A stretch of DNA of 19,512 nucleotides, from NCBI GenBank assembly GCA_027000105.1, contig JALTOP010000533.1:11535-31046 (forward strand). Reading direction: 5' to 3'. Below, in pieces: positions 14,487 to 19,512 of the stretch. Source of the DNA: Planctomycetaceae bacterium (lineage in GTDB: Bacteria > Planctomycetota > Planctomycetia > Planctomycetales > Planctomycetaceae). Numbering within the stretch: the first letter of the stretch is position 1; each line of letters starts with the position of its first letter. Under the pieces are notes generated by a model. That model saw only the letters and a program-made list of their open reading frames with translations. It ran no database searches and had not been told where the DNA came from. The position numbers and the translations under genes are program-made.

Positions 14487-15761
14487 TCAGGCCGCAAAAA
14501 CGAGAACGCGATGTATTTCTTCGATGGTGGTCACACCTTCGAGAACCTTTTTCTTGGCAGCCTCTTCAAGAGTGATCATCCCATGTTCCACAGCCAGTTT
14601 CTGCAGTTCGTTGCTGGACTTATTATGTATGATCGCTTCACGGATCGTTGGATCAATCGCCAAAATCTCGAAGACACCCGTTCGCCCTGAATAGCCGGTG
14701 TGAAAATTGGTGTCGCTTGGAACACCACGTTTGAGGGTAACGGATTCAGCTTGTGCAGGATCGATTCCCAAAAACTGGCACTGTCCTTCATCCGGGTGGT
14801 ACTCTTCAAATGAGGTGGGGCAGACTTTTCTGACCAATCGCTGAGAGATGACACAGTTGACGCTGTCGCCAATAAACATGGGCGGGATACCAAAGTCCCG
14901 AAAAACATCGATTGTCGAGGTGGTGTCATTGGCATGAAGCGTGCTGAGAACGCGAATCCCGGTGAGTCCCGCACGGACGGCAATATGAGCTGTTTCCGGG
15001 TCGCGAATTTCTCCCACCATGATCACATCCGGATCCTGCCTGAGAACACCTCGTAGAGCCTCAACAAAATTGAAGTCAATTTTGGTATCAACCTGAATCT
15101 GATTGACGCCGTGCATTCGACGCTCAACCGGGTCTTCAATAGTAAGCAGACTTTTTCCCGGATCATTGAGCAAATCGAGACAACTGTACATTGTCGTGCT
15201 TTTTCCGCTTCCCACTGGGCCAACACTAAGAACCATTCCGTAAGGCGCATTGATGTGATGCGTCACTATCTTGATCTGTTCTTCATTCAGACCAAGAGAA
15301 TCGAGTTTGGAAAATGAACCCGATTCAGGCATCAGACGTAAAACGAGCCGTTCGCCGTGAATTGTGGGGCCGCAACCGACACGAATATCCCGCTGATTCT
15401 TCAGAACGGCATTGGAAATATGGCCATCCTGGGCAAAACGTTTTTCGGTAATATCCATTCCAGCCATCAACTTCAAACGAGAGATGACTTGGGCAGTCAT
15501 TGTCGGAGCGAGTACAAGAATATCGTGCAGAATACCATCGACGCGCAGGCGGATATGCAGGCCGTCTTCCCGGGGATCGAAATGAATGTCGGTTGCGCCC
15601 AAGCCGAACGCTCTTTCAAGAAGCAGATCGACGAGCGGTCCCGGTCCAACGACATCGACCAGTGAGCGCAACTCCTCCTGAAGCGCTTTTTGGCGCACTT
15701 CACCCGCTCTCGTTCCACCGGACTCCTCTTGTTGTTCAGTGGTAGATTCAGAATCGTTCAT
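14487..15761 (-). CDS. GspE/PilB-type secretion or pilus ATPase, short form without tetracysteine site
   Basis: A 424-residue ATPase of the GspE/PilB/VirB11 superfamily, which powers type II secretion or type IV pilus assembly. The core is intact: ATDIHFDP (56-63), Walker A GPVGSGKS (181-188), Asp box LLTIEDPVE (205-213), Walker B VIMVGEIRD (246-254) and His box STLHANDT (273-280). The protein lacks the usual N1/N2 domains: only about 40 residues, Glu/Gln-rich, precede the N2e-like start. The zinc-binding tetracysteine of GspE/PilB is degraded: VCPTS (313-317) keeps one Cys, and the second pair is replaced by PSDTN before TGYSGRTG (355-362). The ATG has a strong AAGGAG upstream. No other secretion or pilus genes are in view; the upstream neighbour on the same strand is the STAS protein, 216 bases away. 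The GspE versus PilB role cannot be decided. Confidence 0.9.
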   Translation of the reverse strand: MNDSESTTEQQEESGGTRAGEVRQKALQEELRSLVDVVGPGPLVDLLLERAFGLGATDIHFDPREDGLHIRLRVDGILHDILVLAPTMTAQVISRLKLMAGMDITEKRFAQDGHISNAVLKNQRDIRVGCGPTIHGERLVLRLMPESGSFSKLDSLGLNEEQIKIVTHHINAPYGMVLSVGPVGSGKSTTMYSCLDLLNDPGKSLLTIEDPVERRMHGVNQIQVDTKIDFNFVEALRGVLRQDPDVIMVGEIRDPETAHIAVRAGLTGIRVLSTLHANDTTSTIDVFRDFGIPPMFIGDSVNCVISQRLVRKVCPTSFEEYHPDEGQCQFLGIDPAQAESVTLKRGVPSDTNFHTGYSGRTGVFEILAIDPTIREAIIHNKSSNELQKLAVEHGMITLEEAAKKKVLEGVTTIEEIHRVLVFAA

Positions 15762-15977
15762 GATGCTTGGCTCCTTCTTTCTTACCTTGTCGATGAAACG
15801 CTGTACTAAATGAAGCAGGTAATTGGAAAAATATTGTTTGGCTTTCCGCCCCGGTGTTACACAGCCGATTTGCCTGATTCGGCGAAATCAGCATCGAACC
15901 GCTGTGGGAATTTTCTAAAGAGCTGGAATTTCCCAAAACGCGAAAAAACGGCCCCTGCTTGAAAGGCCAATGACACA
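15762..15977. other. Gap between the STAS gene and the GspE-like gene
   Basis: A 216-base spacer on the minus-strand pair. It carries the GspE Shine-Dalgarno sequence and a six-base inverted repeat CTGATT-CGGCGA-AATCAG at 15874-15891. No gene seen. Whether the two genes share a transcript is open. Confidence 0.5.
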
Positions 15978-16907
15978 TTATTTCGTTTCCGGTTTGACAG
16001 GTTCCTTTTTTTCTTCCGGTTTTGTCTGTTTAACCGGCTCAGGCTTTTTGCTCTTGTCACTATCGGCTTCGCTCTTTTTTCCGGGCTCTGTTTTTGGAGG
16101 AGGAGTCTGTTTTGGGGAAGGCTCCTGTTTCGTTGAAGATTCTGCTTTCTTTGCGGTCGCTTTATCCTCCTTGTCACCGGTCTTGTTTTGTTCCGGGGTT
16201 GATTTCTTTAGAGCCTCTTCTTTGCTGGAGGCCCCAGGTTTGTCGGGTGTTGTTTTTTTGTCGCCCTGTTCGGCGGGCGTCGAAGAATTTTCGGGGGTGT
16301 CGCTATCAGCATCATCTTCGGCACCATCGTCGTCCTGTTCGGTTTTGAGCGTTGCCACCTCTTTTTTTACGCTCTTGCTTTCTTTATTCTCTTTTACCTC
16401 TTGGTTCCCTTTTACACCGAGAAGCTCCGGCTTGATGGCAAATGTGATCAACGCTCCACAGGCGATGAGAAGAATCAGAACAACAATCCACAGGCCGCCT
16501 CTGGAATCTGAACCGCTCTGGCCCGACGATCGGTAAGCACGTCCCGCACCAACCAGTGCTCGCGCTTCGTCCATATCATCAACGATGTCCCACACCTTAT
16601 CCAATGCGGCCAGCTTAAGAACCTCCCTGACACCCGCGTGCGGACAAATGACGCAAATTCTACCTTTTTTGGGCTGGGTTGCTTTCCAGGCCCTCACGAT
16701 CAGCGCGACCATGGCGGAGCCCATGTAATTCAAAGGGGATAAGTCAACAATCAGTATGGGGTGGGACTGCGATTCCAGTGAACTGAGTATCTGCGTACCA
16801 ATGGCATCGATTTCTCCCCATTGGACATTGTTCAGTTCCGGAAGCAGAGTCAGTATGCAGAGGTTCCCCTCTTGTTCAAAACGAAAAGGTGCGTCATTTG
16901 TTGTCAC
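15978..16907 (-). CDS. STAS-domain protein with membrane anchor and long charged tail
   Basis: A 309-residue protein in three parts. Residues 1-120 form a STAS domain of the anti-sigma-factor-antagonist type, with ILIVDLSPLNYMGSAMVALI (51-70); Ser64 occupies the place of the phosphorylatable serine in SpoIIAA-like proteins. After a Ser/Gly linker, a single membrane helix spans about 139-157 (LWIVVLILLIACGALITFA). The remaining roughly 150 residues are a low-complexity Lys/Glu/Pro/Ser/Thr tail without predicted fold. GTG is the start codon, with GGAG about seven bases upstream. If the STAS domain is cytoplasmic the tail lies outside the cytoplasm. No kinase or phosphatase partner is in the window. 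Its function is unknown; signalling by phospho-switch is inference from the domain. Confidence 0.8.
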   Translation of the reverse strand: MTTNDAPFRFEQEGNLCILTLLPELNNVQWGEIDAIGTQILSSLESQSHPILIVDLSPLNYMGSAMVALIVRAWKATQPKKGRICVICPHAGVREVLKLAALDKVWDIVDDMDEARALVGAGRAYRSSGQSGSDSRGGLWIVVLILLIACGALITFAIKPELLGVKGNQEVKENKESKSVKKEVATLKTEQDDDGAEDDADSDTPENSSTPAEQGDKKTTPDKPGASSKEEALKKSTPEQNKTGDKEDKATAKKAESSTKQEPSPKQTPPPKTEPGKKSEADSDKSKKPEPVKQTKPEEKKEPVKPETK

Positions 16908-17455
16908 TGCTATCTCCGATCAGAACTTTGCAAAAACCCGTCAATCAGCCTGAAATTTGTTTCGAAAACTTGCATCGAAGTTGTCCATGGCTGACAACTG
17001 GCGGAGAACCCGCAACCATTGGAAATGAAAGAAACAAAAAGGCAGGCGATGTGAAAGAACGGACCGGAAAGGAGGAGAAATCGTCTTTTGGATATCTGGC
17101 GCACACATTCTGCTCGGCCCGAAATTCAAACGCTGCGTCGAATAAGTACATACTAGAACGGATTGTGAATTAAATTACAAGATCGAGACCCCTTCCCATT
17201 TTTATTCTTTCCTTTTTGTTGGTGTTTGTTTGTATCTCATCGGAGTGCTGGTCTGGATTGCGATTAAGTAAACGGTATCAGCCGGGATCTTTTCTGAGCG
17301 CTTGACTCGTGGCACAATTTCAACGAAGGTTCAACACAGGTGAAGTTTGGCGTGGAGTTTTGGAGGCTTCAGTCCTTTGGTGAATGGTTTAGTAGTAGAT
17401 AATTCAAGTATCTTGTTTTGGCTTAAGCATCCTGTTTTTGGGGAATTAACGCAAT
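16908..17455. other. Divergent intergenic region between STAS and DUF1080-cytochrome genes
   Basis: A 548-base gap with no convincing gene; short frames here have no family features. It holds a seven-base inverted repeat (16979-16999) near the STAS start and a pyrimidine-rich run near 17195-17235. Immediately before the plus-strand ATG, GGGGA at about 12 bases is the only Shine-Dalgarno candidate. No clear sigma-70 promoter was found. Confidence 0.5.
16979..16999. repeat. Inverted repeat AGTTGTC-N7-GACAACT upstream of the STAS gene
   Basis: Perfect seven-base arms (16979-16985 and 16993-16999) around CATGGCT, 72 bases upstream of the STAS GTG. Position fits an operator or leader hairpin; no other copy was noticed. 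Confidence 0.45.
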
Positions 17456-19512
17456 ATGAGGTTGATTTACTCTCTGGCAGTTCTCGTACTCATCAGCTTA
17501 TATAATGGCAATCCAGTTGCGGTCGGTGCGGCACCGGGAAAAGTGATTGTTTCTCCTGAAAAAGCGGGAGCAGATCCAGATTTCCAATTACAGGGAGAGT
17601 ACACTGCGCCGCAAAAAGGGATTCAGGTCATCGCGCTCGGCAAAGGTGAATTCCGGGCGATTATTTACACCGGCGGATTGCCGGGAGCTGGCTGGGATGG
17701 CGGGAAAATTCAACCGCTTGAAGGTGACGCAGATGAAATCGCCGATCTGGTTGAAGCGATGAAAAAAGTCGTGCGGAAAAGTCCAACACTCGGCTTGAAA
17801 GCTCCAGCCGGCGCAGTTGTCCTGTTTGATGGAACAGAGTCAACGTTCAAGAAAGAATGGCAACCCGGCGCAAAAGTTGAAGCCGAATACACAGGGAAAA
17901 ACAAACGCGAATTATTGCTGAAGCAGGGGGCAACTTCCACAAGAACCTTCCGCGATTTTTCCGCCCATATTGAATTCCGAACTCCTTTTATGCCCGAAGC
18001 TCGCGGACAGGGCCGAGGCAACAGCGGAGCTTATTATCAGGGAAGATACGAAACGCAGATTCTCGATTCGTTCGGTCTTGAAGGAGACGACAACGAAACC
18101 GGTGGAATCTACGGCATCCGAAAGCCTGATCTCAATATGTGCTTTCCGCCTTTGTCGTGGCAAACATACGACATCGATTTTACCGCAGCACGGTACGATC
18201 AGGCAGGCAAAAAAATTCGTAACGCGCGCATCACCGTTAAACTGAATGGAGTGACTGTTCAGAATGATATCGAGATACCCAATGCGACCCGAGCCGCTCC
18301 ACTGAAAGAAGCCAGTACGCCTGGCCCACTTTACTTGCAGGATCACGGGAACCCGGTGCGTTTTCGCAACATCTGGATATTACCTCGAGATTCCCGCACA
18401 CACGCCCGGCGTCCTCGAGTGCCCGGCTTCGAACGTTTCTTTTCGCGAGCCGATCAGGATCAGATTACCGGCGGGCGACTGCTTCTGGGGGAGTTGAATT
18501 GCGTTTCCTGTCATCAGGCTGATGGAAACTGGCCGCAGATATTGCAACCGAAACAGGCCCCTCGCTTGAGCGGAGTTGGCGGTCGCGTTTATCCAGATTT
18601 CATTCAGAAATTTATTCTTTCCCCTCACGATTTGAAACCAGGTTCGACCATGCCTGCTGTTCTGGCGGGGTTACCGGAGCAGGAACGGCGCGCAAAGCTG
18701 GAACCGATTGCTCACTTTTTGGCGTCAACGGGAAAGGCAAGAAAGAAAGCGATTGATCGAAAGGCAATTAACCGGGGGAGAAAACTGTTCCACACGGTTG
18801 GCTGTGAAATTTGCCATGGTTCATCTCCGGGAACCGAAACAACAGCGTCAACTTCCATTCCTTTAGGCTCGTTACACAAAAAGTACAGTCTGTCCGCTCT
18901 GAAAAATTTCCTGAAAGATCCTCATGCAATACGCCCTTCCGGTCGAATGCCGCGTATGCACCTGGATGACAAACAGGCAAGTGATTTGGCAAACTACCTA
19001 CTGAAAAATTCTTCTCCTGAATTATCAAAGCCGAACGTCCTTTACAAAGCGTACGTTGGCGAATGGCAGAAATTGCCAGATTTCAATGCAATGAAGCCTG
19101 TCAAAGAAGGGAAAGCGACTGCCTTCGATGTATCCGTCGCCGGGCAGGGCGACAAATTCGGCCTCGTTTTCACCGGCTGGATCACACTCCAAAAAAACGG
19201 CAAATATCGCTTTCATCTCGGTTCCGATGACGGTAGCAGATTGCTGATTGATGGAAACGAAATAGTCAGAAACGATGGCGTTCATCCACATACAACCCAA
19301 ACGGGTGAGATCGAATTGCAGGCGGGCATTCATGAAATACGCATCGAATATTTTGAACTGGCTGGAGGAGAATCGTTGAGTTTGGAAATTGAAGGGCCTT
19401 CGATCAGCAGGCGGGATGTTTCCCATTTGATACGCGCAACTCGCAAAGTTCAAAAAACAAAGCCGAAAAAGTCTTCTGGCGAACAATTCATTTTTGATCC
19501 CTCAAAAGCCGA
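17456..19512 (+). CDS. Exported DUF1080 / di-haem cytochrome c / PA14 fusion protein (partial, 3' end beyond window)
   Basis: An open frame of 685 codons from ATG 17456 to the window edge with no stop. A signal peptide (about 1-25, MRLIYSLAVLVLISLYNGN...) is followed by the same N-terminal module as the gene at 13128 (FQLQGEYTAPQ, GEFRAIIYTGGLPGAGWDGG, RKSPTLGLKAP). A DUF1080 domain spans about 118-308 (GNSGAYYQGRYETQILDSFG, SWQTYDIDFTAARYD, LQDHGNPVRFRNIWI). Two c-type haem sites come next: CVSCH (349-353), with a possible Met ligand in GSTMPAVL, and CEICH (450-454), with Met in GRMPRMH. A PA14 domain spans about 529-648 (FTGWITLQKNGKYRFHLGSD, then DGSRLLIDGNEIV). More domains, often further cytochrome or membrane-associated parts, may follow. 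It probably joins sugar-derivative cleavage with electron transfer at the cell surface, which is inference from the domain set. Confidence 0.9.
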   Translation, partial: MRLIYSLAVLVLISLYNGNPVAVGAAPGKVIVSPEKAGADPDFQLQGEYTAPQKGIQVIALGKGEFRAIIYTGGLPGAGWDGGKIQPLEGDADEIADLVEAMKKVVRKSPTLGLKAPAGAVVLFDGTESTFKKEWQPGAKVEAEYTGKNKRELLLKQGATSTRTFRDFSAHIEFRTPFMPEARGQGRGNSGAYYQGRYETQILDSFGLEGDDNETGGIYGIRKPDLNMCFPPLSWQTYDIDFTAARYDQAGKKIRNARITVKLNGVTVQNDIEIPNATRAAPLKEASTPGPLYLQDHGNPVRFRNIWILPRDSRTHARRPRVPGFERFFSRADQDQITGGRLLLGELNCVSCHQADGNWPQILQPKQAPRLSGVGGRVYPDFIQKFILSPHDLKPGSTMPAVLAGLPEQERRAKLEPIAHFLASTGKARKKAIDRKAINRGRKLFHTVGCEICHGSSPGTETTASTSIPLGSLHKKYSLSALKNFLKDPHAIRPSGRMPRMHLDDKQASDLANYLLKNSSPELSKPNVLYKAYVGEWQKLPDFNAMKPVKEGKATAFDVSVAGQGDKFGLVFTGWITLQKNGKYRFHLGSDDGSRLLIDGNEIVRNDGVHPHTTQTGEIELQAGIHEIRIEYFELAGGESLSLEIEGPSISRRDVSHLIRATRKVQKTKPKKSSGEQFIFDPSKA

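Noticed and set aside
15970..16536. Plus-strand frame rich in Ser/Phe opposite the STAS tail
   Set aside because: It results from the biased Lys/Glu/Pro codons of the STAS tail read backward; no motifs.
17302..17315. TTGACT followed by TGGCAC, considered as a sigma-70 -35 box or sigma-54 -24 box
   Set aside because: No -10 hexamer lies 16-18 bases after TTGACT, and the -12 GC of a sigma-54 promoter is missing.
1..19512. Insertion sequences, CRISPR arrays, tRNA or rRNA genes
   Set aside because: No transposase motifs, terminal inverted repeats, regularly spaced repeats or cloverleaf/rRNA signatures were seen.

Overview
The window looks like chromosomal DNA of a planctomycete (Planctomycetota). 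This is inferred from gene content: a secreted type I sulfatase, two exported DUF1080 (3-keto-disaccharide hydrolase family) proteins, and a DUF1080 / c-type cytochrome / PA14 fusion of the kind common in that phylum. Base composition is moderate. No mobile element, CRISPR array, rRNA or tRNA was recognised.

Left part (1-4303), all on the minus strand: a WecA/TagO-like polyprenyl-phosphate sugar-1-phosphate transferase with a TTG start, an exported sulfatase with an intact Cys-type formylglycine motif, and the AAA+ ATPase RarA/MgsA. A long near-perfect dyad lies just upstream of the sulfatase. A 431-base gap follows, holding an uncertain small ORF and a promoter for a stand-alone AtpI-like two-helix membrane protein on the plus strand.

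Centre (5112-12688), minus strand: a complete Na+-translocating NADH:quinone oxidoreductase locus in the order nqrA-nqrB-nqrC-nqrD-nqrE-nqrF-apbE-nqrM. It encodes all six subunits, the flavin transferase that attaches FMN to NqrB and NqrC, and the small cysteine protein NqrM needed for maturation. The 2Fe-2S ligands of NqrF, the four Cys of the NqrD/NqrE metal site, and the FMN-acceptor threonines of NqrB and NqrC are all visible. The locus therefore appears able to make a working sodium pump. The NqrC acceptor motif has one substitution.

Right part (12689-19512): a 439-base divergent intergenic region contains a perfect TGCGACA-TAT-TGTCGCA operator-like palindrome and a putative nqr promoter. 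It is followed by an exported DUF1080 protein (plus). A convergent minus-strand pair comes next: a GspE/PilB-type ATPase lacking the usual N-terminal domains and the tetracysteine site, and a membrane-anchored STAS-domain protein with a long charged tail. After a 548-base gap, a second DUF1080 protein with two CxxCH haem sites and a PA14 domain runs off the right edge. The two DUF1080 proteins share an extra N-terminal module that I do not recognise as a named domain.

The best-understood system is the Nqr pump with its maturation factors. The least explained items are the shared DUF1080 N-terminal module, the STAS-TM-tail protein beside the degenerate GspE, and the two strong dyads.
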